DNA of 64,000 nt from Burkholderiales bacterium (GTDB lineage Bacteria; Pseudomonadota; Gammaproteobacteria; Burkholderiales; UBA11063). The notes under the pieces were generated by a model that had not been told where the DNA came from, did not search any database, and saw nothing but the letters and a program-made list of their open reading frames with translations. Positions 34,153 through 43,093 of the stretch are shown here, piece by piece. The stretch covers positions 62,001 to 126,000 of the forward strand of contig JAJFBE010000006.1 in NCBI GenBank assembly GCA_020697255.1, written 5' to 3'. The translations under genes were made by a program, and so were the position numbers. Each line of letters opens with the position of its first letter. Positions within the stretch are counted from its first letter, which is position 1.

Positions 34153-36474
34153 CTAAATCAGTTTCAACAACTGTAAAATTTGTTTAGCCAATTTTCGATC
34201 ACGCCCTTTATAAGGGTATGTATGTATATGAATTGCCGGGTTAAAATTAAGCTCTATTACCGCATAATTATTTTCAGGATACGGATTTTGTATATTTTTT
34301 ATTATCATATCCACACCACAAATTTTAGCTCCAACACTACACGCAGCCTTAATCGCAATTCGTTTATAACTTTGCGGTACTATATCAGTAAAATCAATCG
34401 AATCACCCCCGGTTGAAATATTAGAATTTTCCCGTAAAAAAATCTTTTCATCTACTTTTGGTACAGAATCAAAATCTAAGCCCTGGTGTTTTAGAAATGC
34501 TTGCTCTATCTCATCTAAAGAAATTTTTTCTAAAGGAGTTTTATAACCAAAACCCCGCAAGGGACTTGCATTTTTAATTGCAACTAATTCACGGATACTT
34601 TTTAGGCCATCACCAATTACATTGGCAGGCTCCCGGTGCAAAACTGCTACTGCATGACCGTCAATTACAAAAAACCTATATTCCTTGCCATAAACAAAAT
34701 CTTCAATTAACACTTTTTTATCATAGCTAAAGGCCGTTTTAAGCGCTGCTTTATAATCAGCTTTGCTAAATTTAGATTTGAAAATAAATACACCATAACC
34801 AAAATTAGTTGAATTTGGTTTAATAACTATACTTTTTTGCATATATAGCGGATAATCTACCATGGCCTCTTCAATTGAAGAATAGCCATAACCATTTGGA
34901 ACAACTATATTGTACCGACTCATCAACTCTTTGGTAACCAACTTATTTTCCATAGCCACAATAGTTGCATAATTATCAACTTCAGTCTTAGTTGCCTGCT
35001 TTATAATATGCCGCTCACCGTGATTAAATAATTCTATAAAATTATCTGCCCGGTCTAAAAGCCTAAACTCAACTCCGTGTAAAACAGATTCTTTAAGTAA
35101 AATTTGTGTAGATAACTCCATATCTTCAAACCCTACAAATTTATAATAATTCTGTTTTGTCTTTACCATATATTCTTTGGCTAAATGCATAAAATAGTTT
35201 GCATAACCATATTTTTCTACTTCGGCAGCAATTTTAACTGCCGGATTTGGCTCCCTGGTTTCTAACTTATTTCTAAAATTATTTATAATTTTTAATTTAT
35301 CCAATGGGACACCAGCAGCACTTAGTTTTGCATGCATATCTTTTAATACTTCTATACCCCAGCTATCCAGGCTCACTGTTTTTTTAGTGTCATAATGTAA
35401 CATAATTCCACCAGAATAATTACCATCTGCAGCTAAAACCTGGTTTTTATTAGCCAAACGGTATTCATCATCGCTTAGATAAAAATCCGGAGCAAGTAAA
35501 GCATAAACCATAAATAAATGAATCAGCTCCAACGAATCTAAAGTAATTCCTAGTGGTATTAGGGGGTTTAAATCTAGAGTCCGTACCTCAATATAATTTA
35601 TGCCATTTTGTTTTAAATCCTCAAGCACACTGCCTTTTGAATGACCTTTTAATCGCAATTGTGAGTAATATTCTTTGGCAGCAATAATTTGTCCATTTTC
35701 AATTGCCCGGTTAATGTCAGCAATATAATCATACAAAGAATTATATGAAATATAAAAATATTCTAAATTACGGTATCCGCTTGCACCGTTGCGAAATGAA
35801 CTCGAGCCTTTAAAACTATAAGTATCATCATTAATCTTTTGTTTTGGGTGCTTACAACATTCGGCATATGATTCATGCATTACTGAATTAGCCCCAAACA
35901 GGTAAATAAACAACCAGCAGTATTTTAGATAATAACGGGCCAGTTTTAGATATACCTGATCACGGAATTCACGATAAGATAAACTATCATGCTCGGTATG
36001 ATACAGCAAATTCATAAACTTATCACTAAACGAAAAATTATAATGTACACCAGATAATAGTTGTTTACGTTTACCATACTTATGCGATAGATATTCACGG
36101 TACTCAGTTATCTCCGGCACAGAAAACTGGGCTTCTTTTATCAGATTACTATCTTCAGGTAACACAGCAGGTAATGAATACGGCCATAAATATTCATTAT
36201 CCAGTTGCTCTGATACCATATCATGCAGCGCCTGCATAAAATCTATAGCCTCTTTGGAAGAAGCAAGCGGCGGGGTTACCATTTCAATCTGGGCTTCACC
36301 AAAATCAGTTGTAATGTAGGGATGTTTAGCCTTATCACCAAAACTCACCGGATGTGGTGTTAATGCTAAATTTCCATTGGGGTCTACGCGTAAATTTTCT
36401 TTTTCAAGACCAAAATTACCGGTTAAAAGTAAATCAGTTAAGTTATGCTTAATTACTGATTGCAGAAAATCCAT
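34153..36474 (-). CDS. gshF: Bifunctional glutamate-cysteine ligase / glutathione synthetase
   Basis: The 773-residue protein fuses a GshA-type N-terminal half (FGLEKENLRV, FGEAQIEMVTPP, HYNFSFSD, YIEVRTLDLNPL) to a C-terminal ATP-grasp half (VIKPNSTNFGYGVFIF, DMIIKN, YAVIELNFNPAIH, ending in HIHTYPYKGRDR). This is the GshF/GshAB architecture that makes glutathione in one polypeptide, found in streptococci, Pasteurella and scattered other bacteria. Most betaproteobacteria use separate gshA and gshB, so a transferred origin is possible. It heads the transcript with the TVP38-like gene and the secreted HAD genes. Confidence 0.93.
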   Translation of the reverse strand: MDFLQSVIKHNLTDLLLTGNFGLEKENLRVDPNGNLALTPHPVSFGDKAKHPYITTDFGEAQIEMVTPPLASSKEAIDFMQALHDMVSEQLDNEYLWPYSLPAVLPEDSNLIKEAQFSVPEITEYREYLSHKYGKRKQLLSGVHYNFSFSDKFMNLLYHTEHDSLSYREFRDQVYLKLARYYLKYCWLFIYLFGANSVMHESYAECCKHPKQKINDDTYSFKGSSSFRNGASGYRNLEYFYISYNSLYDYIADINRAIENGQIIAAKEYYSQLRLKGHSKGSVLEDLKQNGINYIEVRTLDLNPLIPLGITLDSLELIHLFMVYALLAPDFYLSDDEYRLANKNQVLAADGNYSGGIMLHYDTKKTVSLDSWGIEVLKDMHAKLSAAGVPLDKLKIINNFRNKLETREPNPAVKIAAEVEKYGYANYFMHLAKEYMVKTKQNYYKFVGFEDMELSTQILLKESVLHGVEFRLLDRADNFIELFNHGERHIIKQATKTEVDNYATIVAMENKLVTKELMSRYNIVVPNGYGYSSIEEAMVDYPLYMQKSIVIKPNSTNFGYGVFIFKSKFSKADYKAALKTAFSYDKKVLIEDFVYGKEYRFFVIDGHAVAVLHREPANVIGDGLKSIRELVAIKNASPLRGFGYKTPLEKISLDEIEQAFLKHQGLDFDSVPKVDEKIFLRENSNISTGGDSIDFTDIVPQSYKRIAIKAACSVGAKICGVDMIIKNIQNPYPENNYAVIELNFNPAIHIHTYPYKGRDRKLAKQILQLLKLI

Positions 36475-36713
36475 ATTCTAACCTTTAATATCTTATTTTT
36501 CAGTTATTATACTACAATGAATTCCCGCCTGCGCGGGAATGAGACACTTACCTGTGCAGAAATGACAGAACTTTTCACCTAGAAATTAGATAACCGCCTG
36601 TATGGGAATAACATAATTGCCCCTGCAGGAATTACGGTTGCCAGTGTCAAATGAAAGTTACTTAGCTAATTAAAAGATTAGGTATAATTATGCCCTATTC
36701 AGGAGATAGAATT
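36475..36713. repeat. dRS3-like palindrome cluster upstream of the DUF3313 gene
   Basis: At 36521-36540 is ATTCCCGCCTGCGCGGGAAT, a perfect palindromic unit of ATTCCC-N8-GGGAAT form that equals, as I remember it, a common neisserial dRS3 variant. Three degenerate copies follow: CCTGTGCAGAAATGACAG near 36551, CCGCCTGTATGGGAAT at 36594-36609 and GCCCCTGCAGGAATTACGG at 36619-36637. The unit spacing of 30-45 bases looks like a mosaic of repeated insertions. Confidence 0.8.
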
Positions 36714-37370
36714 ATGCAAAAAATTATTAATAAAATTATAGCCTTAGGATTTATTTTAAGTGTTGCAGCGTGCGCAACTAAAATGGACCCGACCCAAAAA
36801 GCCCCGGGATTTTTACCCAATTACGCCCTCTTAAAGCCTATTTCAACTAGCCCGGATGGTACACAAATTTATACTTACAAAGCCCCGGATGCAAAACGTA
36901 GCGACTACCATGCTGCTATTGTTGAGCCAGCTGCTTTATATCAAAGCGCAACCGAAAGTGGTGTGAAGGCACAAGAAATTGAACAAGCACGTAAAAATCT
37001 TAATGATGGTATTGTAAAAGTAGTTAGTAAAAAGATTGCAATAACTGATAAACCAGGAAAAGGCGTTGCCAGGGTATATACGGCTATTACCGGTGCAGTA
37101 CTAGAGCCAGACAGCTTGAAACCATGGAACCTGATCCCAATATCTGCAGCTATAACATTAGCCTCAAAAGTTACCAATCTGGATAATAAAAAGCCTATAT
37201 TAGTAGTTGAACTTAAAATTGTGGATAGCCAAAGCGGCAAATTACTCAGAGAAGTGGCAACCATAATTAACGGCGAAAAATTTCGTTTATCAAGTAATAC
37301 TGCGGATGAATTCCAGAAATTGGCAGTACAGTGGGTAGACCAGGCTATCCAATACTCAAGCTCACACTAA
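36714..37370 (+). CDS. DUF3313-family lipoprotein
   Basis: I start at ATG 36714, with AGGAG 9 bases upstream; eight further upstream codons are unlikely. The N-terminus has a lipobox VAACAT giving an acylated cysteine. The mature protein shows the family pattern: GFLPNYALLKPI near the start, a long amphipathic segment, VARVYTAITGAVLEP and a final stretch ending VDQAIQYSS. DUF3313 lipoproteins are outer-membrane or periplasmic proteins of unknown function in proteobacteria. A stem-loop (CCACTCCA ... TGGAGTTGG) downstream at about 37400-37430 is a possible terminator. Confidence 0.82.
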   Translation: MQKIINKIIALGFILSVAACATKMDPTQKAPGFLPNYALLKPISTSPDGTQIYTYKAPDAKRSDYHAAIVEPAALYQSATESGVKAQEIEQARKNLNDGIVKVVSKKIAITDKPGKGVARVYTAITGAVLEPDSLKPWNLIPISAAITLASKVTNLDNKKPILVVELKIVDSQSGKLLREVATIINGEKFRLSSNTADEFQKLAVQWVDQAIQYSSSH

Positions 37371-37609
37371 AGAGAAATAGTTAGATATCTATAAATAAAC
37401 CACTCCAGCGCATAAGAGGTTGGAGTTGGTCTTATATTGTCGTATTACACACCGTTGACTTTCTTTTTGGGATAAAGTATAATTCATGCTTGATTCTAAT
37501 ATAGAGTCATTAACTCAATGTTTAATAATAACAAGTAGCACTAAAAAATCATTAAGGTACATACTCAGGATTTTTTATTGCTAGTTGTACGTTTAGTAAG
37601 GAAAAATAA

Positions 37610-38077
37610 ATGTTAAAAAAACGTATACCAGCATTTATAGCTATATTTATTGGTACTGTGTCTGTTGCTAATGCTGCAGTATATACTTGTCCGCCTAGTG
37701 AGGCTTTAGTATGCAACTTCGGGAAATGGACAGTTAAAGACGCCGCGTGGACAGCACCAAGTGAAACCAGTTGTGATACTAAACAAAGCAAGTTTATGTC
37801 ATTTTTGGATGCTACGATATCTGATGATAAGGCTATCAGTGGCGATTATAAAGTTGTATGCCGTTATCAATATAATCCTGCACCGGGTAGATATGAAGAG
37901 AATTACGTGAACTTAACCTTTAGTTCTTACCAGCCAATAAATGGAACAGCAGTTCCAACAACTGGAGAAACTTTTTGGCGTGAATATAATGATAAAGTAT
38001 TTCAATGTAGCGGTATAAATTTTGGCAATAGTCCACTACTTGTAAGTCATTGCCCTTTTTTCGGAACTCCTAAATAG
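37610..38077 (+). CDS. Small secreted cysteine-containing protein (CPF-tail family), unknown function
   Basis: The 155-residue product has a signal peptide ending NAA and an AAGGAAAAATAA ribosome region 9 bases before the ATG. The mature protein begins VYTCPP and holds cysteines at VCNFGK, TSCDT, VVCRYQY and FQCSG, and it ends SHCPFFGTPK. The C-terminal CPF and the N-terminal CPP match the products at 10946 and 45276. An aromatic, beta-strand-like pattern and no catalytic motif are visible. It converges on the feo operon, with a terminator between. Confidence 0.75.
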   Translation: MLKKRIPAFIAIFIGTVSVANAAVYTCPPSEALVCNFGKWTVKDAAWTAPSETSCDTKQSKFMSFLDATISDDKAISGDYKVVCRYQYNPAPGRYEENYVNLTFSSYQPINGTAVPTTGETFWREYNDKVFQCSGINFGNSPLLVSHCPFFGTPK

Positions 38078-38092
38078 TCTGTAACAATAAAC

Positions 38093-38115
38093 AACTCCGG
38101 CTTAAGGTCGGAGTT
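38093..38115. terminator. Hairpin terminator between the secreted-protein gene and the feo operon
   Basis: AACTCCG (38093-38099) pairs with CGGAGTT (38109-38115) around a 9-base loop. It is followed by ATTTCTAT on the plus strand, 16 bases past the stop of the secreted-protein gene. Confidence 0.65.
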
Positions 38116-38129
38116 ATTTCTATATATAC

Positions 38130-38330
38130 CTATCTGCCAATAGCCTTTAATGGAATAGCTTTTGTATTAAATTTAAATACTTTAGTGCTGCAGGATGTAC
38201 CACCACTACAGCCATTGCAAATAGTTGCACATTTATTTTTACGCATTTTAAAATAAGTACGCAAAATATAAATTAACGCAATTATGCCAATAAAGCTGGT
38301 GCCTAAAATATCTAACATATGTATTTGCAT
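38130..38330 (-). CDS. FeoB-associated small cysteine-rich membrane protein
   Basis: The 66-residue protein has one hydrophobic helix (residues 6-26) followed by a basic stretch and a cysteine cluster, CATICNGC then TSCST, giving C-x3-C-x2-C. It starts 12 bases after feoB on the same strand. Short single-helix proteins with such cysteines are often encoded next to feoB and are annotated as FeoB-associated; they may bind iron or an iron-sulfur cluster. The role is not shown experimentally for most. An AAGGAG ribosome site is 5 bases before the ATG. Confidence 0.75.
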   Translation of the reverse strand: MQIHMLDILGTSFIGIIALIYILRTYFKMRKNKCATICNGCSGGTSCSTKVFKFNTKAIPLKAIGR

Positions 38331-38342
38331 TTTAATAACTCC

Positions 38343-40226
38343 TTATAAAATAGCTAAAGCTGTCCTGTATACAATAAAAGACATTATATATGCCAGAAGT
38401 ATCTGGTATGAAAACATAATAATTGGCCATTTCCATGAATTTGTCTCCCGTTTCGCTACTGCTAAAGTAGAAATACATTGTGGTGCAAAAACATACCACG
38501 TGATCAAAGCTAATGCAGTTGCCAATGTCCAGGAGTGCTGAAGTAATACGCTAAGGCTTTGCCTAAGGGCATCTTCCTCCCCACTTAGGGCATAAATTGT
38601 CCCTAACGCAGATACCGCTACCTCTCGTGCTGCCATCCCGGGGATAAGCGCAGCAACAATTTGCCATGAAAATCCGATCGGGGCAAAAAAAGGTGCTAAA
38701 AATTTACCTACAATGCCTACAAAGCTATAATTTATTGCCGGATCTGTAGCATGAGATGGGGCCTGTGGAAAAGTAGATAAAAACCATAGAATTATCATAA
38801 TCGATACAATTATCGTGCCGGCACGTTTTAAAAATGATTTGGCTGGTTTAATTAATTCGATTAAAACATTTTTAAGCATAGGCAGTTTATAACTAGGCAA
38901 CTCCAAAATTGAAGGCTGGCGCTCACCTTTAAAAAAGAAGTGCTTGAATACAAATGCCATTAAGAGAGCAAATACTATTCCGGTAAAATATAAACCAAAC
39001 ATAACCAATCCTTGTAAACTTAACCAACCCAGTACTTTTTTAGCTGGAATAAATGCACTAATTAGCAAGGTATAAATGGGTAATCTGGCCGAACAAGTCA
39101 TGAGCGGACTAATTAATATTGTTACTAAACGATCACGCCTATTTTCTATCACGCGGGTCGCCATGATCCCGGGTATGGCACAGGCAAAACTGGATAGCAA
39201 CGGAATAAATGCCCGGCCATGTAAACCAGCTGCACCCATAAATTTATCCATTAAAAAGGCAGCTCTAGCCATATAACCGCTATCTTCTAATAAGATTATA
39301 AACAATGAAATAGTTAGAATTTGCGGTAAAAATACGACTACTGCACCAACACCTGCAATAATCCCATTACCCAGTAGACTACCAAATAGGCTACCTGGCA
39401 TCATACTCACCACGTGTTCTTGAAGTTTAGCTACCCAATCTTGCATCATATTTTGCGGAATAACGGACCAGGTAAATACTGCCTGAAAAAGTAAAAACAG
39501 TACCGTGAGTAAAATTAATATACCCCATACCGGATGGAGAATTACCTGATCTATCCTGTCAGATACTTTTGGCAATGCACCCTCGCTTAATTTAACTTTA
39601 TTTAATATTTGTGCGACTTGTGCGTGATACTCACGCGTCTCATATATGCTTGATTCTGACCATGAGTTAATAGATTTGGATGCTATTGGCATTACTTCAT
39701 CTATTACATTAACTAACTTTGTAATCCCAACTTTTTTAATTGCAGTTGTCGGTATCACCCTACAGCCTAATTCTTGTTCCAGCAAACTCAAGTCATATAT
39801 ATAGCCTTTACGCTTAGCTATATCCATCATATTTATTGCTACAAGTATAGGATGACCACTTTTTTGCAACTCCAAAACTAAACGTAACCCATTACTTAAA
39901 TTGGTTGCATCTAATATGCAAAGTACCAGATCAATTTGAGCTTCATCATTAAATTCGCCAAATATTATATCCCGGGTTATTTTTTCATCGGGACTACGTG
40001 AGCGTAAGCTATATGTTCCGGGTAAATCGATTAAGGTACAGGTATGGTGCTTTGGTGTAATAAAATAGCCATGTTTTTTTTCAACAGTAACCCCTGCATA
40101 ATTTGCTACTCTTTGTTTACTCCCCGTAAGAGCATTAAATAATGCAGTTTTCCCGCAGTTTGGATTACCTACTAAAGCAATTTTTATTGTCTTATCTGTT
40201 TTTATGCCAGTAGAATGCGGCTGCAT
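38343..40226 (-). CDS. feoB: Ferrous iron transport protein B
   Basis: The 627-residue protein has an N-terminal G domain with G1 GNPNCGKTALFN, the switch region including GVTVEKKHG, G3 DLPGTYS and a G4-like NMMD, and a membrane domain with paired repeats such as GYMARAAFLMDKF, SCARLPIYTLLI and GMAAREVAVSALGTIYAL. FeoB takes up ferrous iron across the inner membrane. At 627 residues it is shorter than the 770-residue enterobacterial form, as in many other proteobacteria. The ATG immediately follows the feoA stop. A cysteine-rich membrane protein follows it. Confidence 0.95.
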   Translation of the reverse strand: MQPHSTGIKTDKTIKIALVGNPNCGKTALFNALTGSKQRVANYAGVTVEKKHGYFITPKHHTCTLIDLPGTYSLRSRSPDEKITRDIIFGEFNDEAQIDLVLCILDATNLSNGLRLVLELQKSGHPILVAINMMDIAKRKGYIYDLSLLEQELGCRVIPTTAIKKVGITKLVNVIDEVMPIASKSINSWSESSIYETREYHAQVAQILNKVKLSEGALPKVSDRIDQVILHPVWGILILLTVLFLLFQAVFTWSVIPQNMMQDWVAKLQEHVVSMMPGSLFGSLLGNGIIAGVGAVVVFLPQILTISLFIILLEDSGYMARAAFLMDKFMGAAGLHGRAFIPLLSSFACAIPGIMATRVIENRRDRLVTILISPLMTCSARLPIYTLLISAFIPAKKVLGWLSLQGLVMFGLYFTGIVFALLMAFVFKHFFFKGERQPSILELPSYKLPMLKNVLIELIKPAKSFLKRAGTIIVSIMIILWFLSTFPQAPSHATDPAINYSFVGIVGKFLAPFFAPIGFSWQIVAALIPGMAAREVAVSALGTIYALSGEEDALRQSLSVLLQHSWTLATALALITWYVFAPQCISTLAVAKRETNSWKWPIIMFSYQILLAYIMSFIVYRTALAIL

Positions 40227-40499
40227 TTACGCCACCTCCAGCATAATAGCACCGGCTTCATTCTTTCTAAGCGCAATAATAGAACTGCTGTTATTTATCC
40301 TAACGGCTATGGGGTCATGATTTATCATTCCTAAATGCATTACAGTTAGCCGTGCACCCTCAATAAACCCCATTTCAAGCAGACGTGACTCAATCTCACC
40401 CTTGGCTAAGCCTGGGCTTTGTGGTAAAACTGTTTCATCAATTTTTGTAATAATACCTCTATCACCTTTGTTTAATTTATCTAATGCAATGGCACCCAT
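40227..40499 (-). CDS. feoA: Ferrous iron transport protein A
   Basis: The 90-residue SH3-like protein begins MGAIALDKLNKGDRGIITKI and has the LLEMGFIEGARLTV pattern that marks FeoA. It is thought to interact with the FeoB G domain and support uptake. It directly precedes feoB, sharing TAAATG. A Fur-box palindrome sits 70 bases upstream, so iron-repressed transcription of the three-gene set is expected. Confidence 0.9.
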   Translation of the reverse strand: MGAIALDKLNKGDRGIITKIDETVLPQSPGLAKGEIESRLLEMGFIEGARLTVMHLGMINHDPIAVRINNSSSIIALRKNEAGAIMLEVA

Positions 40500-40568
40500 T
40501 TTTTCCTCTTACTTTATAGCTATTTGAATTCCCGCATACACGAAAATAACAAGTACATAATTATAACT

Positions 40569-40581
40569 GAGAATGATTCTC
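40569..40581. promoter_or_regulatory. Fur-box core upstream of feoA
   Basis: GAGAATGATTCTC is a perfect 13-base palindrome and matches the centre of the Fur consensus GATAATGATAATCATTATC. It lies about 70 bases before the feoA start, where the promoter of the feo operon is expected. Confidence 0.75.
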
Positions 40582-40835
40582 ACTTGCAAATTTTTTTTCA
40601 CCCATATTGCTTTGGTTTTAAATACAGATTTTATAAAATATAATATAGCATTTGACAATAAGTAGTAGTTTTAGCCAATTATTATAAAATATATACACAA
40701 CAACAGTACAGTATAATGTAAAAGGATGGTCGCGGTACAGCAATGTAGGGCAATAGGTGCACATTCTTATGGAATTGCATCTAAAATTCCGTACTGGTGT
40801 GTGGGGGAAGTAAGTAATTTATGGAAGGACACATT

Positions 40836-40967
40836 ATGTTAGGAGCAATCTTAACAGCGGTGGGTAGTTTCTTTATAATAAAAAAAGTCGGCATAGGCAC
40901 ATGTTTCATATTCATTCCTATCCGACTTCATTATAAGAAGAAGCGCCAACACGGTAAGACGCTTTAA
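40836..40967 (+). CDS. Candidate 43-residue membrane peptide
   Basis: AAGGA lies 8 bases before the ATG. The predicted peptide has a hydrophobic N-terminal half (LGAILTAVGSFFIIKK) and a strongly basic C-terminal half (HYKKKRQHGKTL). This is the composition of small membrane peptides such as type I toxins, but no antisense RNA is evident and the ORF may be chance. A 12-base-pair hairpin lies within it and another hairpin follows its stop by 15 bases, so the RNA rather than the peptide may be what matters. Confidence 0.35.
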   Translation: MLGAILTAVGSFFIIKKVGIGTCFIFIPIRLHYKKKRQHGKTL

Positions 40968-41049
40968 ATACTTACCGGATGGATAGGGTGTTTCGACCAC
41001 CCTATTCTTCTATGGGTATTATAGTACAAAAATGTTCCGCATGTCAAAT

Positions 41050-42789
41050 TTAATTTATACCAAAATTTAACGCATCAACCAGCTCTTCAATACGTTCAAT
41101 ATTTTCTGTTTTGAGAATCTTGGCAACCAATTCAGTAATTTCATTGATGTTAGTATTTAGAACAACCTGTTTGACTTTTAGAATACTTGATGAATGCATA
41201 GAAAATTTGCGTAATCCCATTCCTAAAAGTAACCTGGTTAGGTTCATATCCCCTGCGAGCTCACCACAAATAGACACCGGCACTCCACTTCTATTACTAC
41301 TACGAATTACATAAGTTAGTAATTTGAGCACCGCAGGATGTAATGGATTATATAAATAAGTCACCGATTCATCATTGCGATCAATTGCCAAAAGGTATTG
41401 GATAAGATCATTGGTACCTATTGAAATAAAATCGACTAAGGATAAAATACTTTTAATGGCAAAAGCAGCTGAGGGAACCTCGATCATTGCCCCCACCTGA
41501 ATTTCTTCATTAAATGCGATACCTTCATCCCTAAGTTCTTCTTTGGCATACTCTAATTGAGATAAAGCCTGCTTCAACTCCTGAGCCCCCGAAATCATCG
41601 GCAACAGAATCTGTAAATTACCATAATGTGAGGCACGTAAAATAGCCCTTAACTGTGTCCGGAAAAACGCTGGTTCAGCAAGAGATAATCTAATTCCCGT
41701 TAAGCCTAAAGCAGGATTTCTAGCAGTATTTTGGGTTAGATTCCACATTGGGTTTTTATCTGCCCCTAAATCTGCGGTACGAATTATGACAGGTGCTTTT
41801 TTCATTGATTTGGCAAGTTCAAAATAGGTTGCGAATTGCTCATCTTCATCGACTAAGTGATTCTTACCGGATAAATATAACAATTCACTCCTAAATAAGC
41901 CAATTCCTGATGCCTGGTTATATTTTACTTCTTCTATATCATGTATACTATCTATATTAGCAGAAAGCTCAACCCTTACCCCATCTAGCGTTACTGTTTC
42001 TTCCTTTCTAATAGCTGAAAGTTTTGCCTGATCTTTACTCCATTTAGCTTGCAGCTTTTTATACTGCTCTAAAATAAGCGGTTCCGGGTTAATAATTAAA
42101 ACACCATGCATACCATCAAGAATTATTAAGTCATCCTCATGTACCAGTGCTCTGGCATACTCTATACCAATAATTGCAGGAATATCCAGATTTCTACCAA
42201 TAATTGTTGTATGCGAAGTCAACCCACCCGCATCAGTTATGAACCCGGAAAAATTTGAATCTTTAAAATGGACCAGATCAGCAGGAGATAAATCATGGGT
42301 TACCAAAATACCACGCTCTAGTTTACCATCAAGACCCCAATCAAACTTGTTCCCTTCAAGGTTCTTAAATATTCTCTCCAGAACTTGCAATACATCATAC
42401 TTACGCTCCTTTAGGTAATCATCACTCATTTCATCGAAGCGTTCCGCTAATTTGTCAGCTTGCAATTTAATTGCCCATTCGACATTACATTCTTCAGACT
42501 TAATAATATCAATAGGGGCGCTTGCTATTTGCGAATCATTTAACATCATTATACTTAAAGATAAAAATGCGCCTAACTCTGCCGGTGCATCTTCCGGTAT
42601 ATTATTTCGTAAGCGCTCTAATTCACGTCTAGTCTGTTGTACCGCATCAGTAAAACGATCAATTTCAGCCTTAATTTCGTGCGGTTCTAATGCCTGTGGT
42701 GCAACATAATCCAAACTTTTATCCAAAATATACGGATTACCAATTGCAATCCCGCCGCCTAAACCTATACCATGTAATATTATGCTCAT
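41050..42789 (-). CDS. ptsI: Phosphoenolpyruvate-protein phosphotransferase (PTS enzyme I)
   Basis: I start at ATG 42789 because the protein then begins MSIILHGIGLGGGIAIG as enzyme I proteins do; a longer frame begins 9 codons earlier without a ribosome site and overlaps ptsH by 26 bases. The 579-residue protein has the phosphohistidine motif GGLTSHTTIIGR, the LFRSELLYL segment and the PEP-binding signature with IGTNDLIQYLLAIDR. It passes phosphate from PEP to HPr. No EIIA or sugar-specific EII is encoded in the window, so a regulatory role rather than sugar import is possible. Confidence 0.94.
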   Translation of the reverse strand: MSIILHGIGLGGGIAIGNPYILDKSLDYVAPQALEPHEIKAEIDRFTDAVQQTRRELERLRNNIPEDAPAELGAFLSLSIMMLNDSQIASAPIDIIKSEECNVEWAIKLQADKLAERFDEMSDDYLKERKYDVLQVLERIFKNLEGNKFDWGLDGKLERGILVTHDLSPADLVHFKDSNFSGFITDAGGLTSHTTIIGRNLDIPAIIGIEYARALVHEDDLIILDGMHGVLIINPEPLILEQYKKLQAKWSKDQAKLSAIRKEETVTLDGVRVELSANIDSIHDIEEVKYNQASGIGLFRSELLYLSGKNHLVDEDEQFATYFELAKSMKKAPVIIRTADLGADKNPMWNLTQNTARNPALGLTGIRLSLAEPAFFRTQLRAILRASHYGNLQILLPMISGAQELKQALSQLEYAKEELRDEGIAFNEEIQVGAMIEVPSAAFAIKSILSLVDFISIGTNDLIQYLLAIDRNDESVTYLYNPLHPAVLKLLTYVIRSSNRSGVPVSICGELAGDMNLTRLLLGMGLRKFSMHSSSILKVKQVVLNTNINEITELVAKILKTENIERIEELVDALNFGIN

Positions 42790-42790
42790 A

Positions 42791-43060
42791 TCATTCTGCT
42801 TCACCAAATTTGTCATTAATCAGTTCAATTAATGCTTTTATAGCCAACTCTTCATCACTGCCATCTGCAGTTAACGTTACTTGTGTACCTTTACTAACTG
42901 CCAGCATCATAACACTCATAATACTTTTTAAACTTGCTGTTTTATCATTTTTAATAATTGTCAATTCTGACTTAAAAGTATTAGCTAAACTCACCAGTTT
43001 GGAGGAGGCGCGAGCATGTAAGCCTAGTTTATTGATAATTTCTACTTTTTGCATAATCAT
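42791..43060 (-). CDS. ptsH: Phosphocarrier protein HPr
   Basis: The 89-residue protein has the active-site histidine in LGLHARASS, and the ASLKSIMSVMMLAV segment containing the regulatory serine position. The start is at 43060, with GGAG 10 bases upstream; the third codon is an alternative ATG. The downstream ptsI begins one base after the ptsH stop. HPr relays phosphate from enzyme I. Confidence 0.93.
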   Translation of the reverse strand: MIMQKVEIINKLGLHARASSKLVSLANTFKSELTIIKNDKTASLKSIMSVMMLAVSKGTQVTLTADGSDEELAIKALIELINDKFGEAE

Positions 43061-43093
43061 ATAACATTATCTCCATTTAAGTATATTCTTTAA

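Larger units (their letters stand above)
40500..41049. other. 550-base intergenic region with a structured RNA / small peptide candidate
   Basis: The right part, 40710-41010, contains several hairpins. TATAAT at 40712-40717 could start an RNA. GGTGCA-C-ATTC pairs with GAAT-TGCATC (40756-40781), and GGAATT (40771-40776) can alternatively pair with AATTCC (40785-40790). A 43-codon ORF (40836-40967) follows. AAGTCGGCATAGG (40885-40897) pairs with CCTATCCGACTT (40917-40928) inside that ORF. A last hairpin, GATAGGGTG/CACCCTATT (40982-41006), could end the RNA. The left part holds the Fur box and a degenerate palindrome at 40528. I recognise no known riboswitch. Confidence 0.5.
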
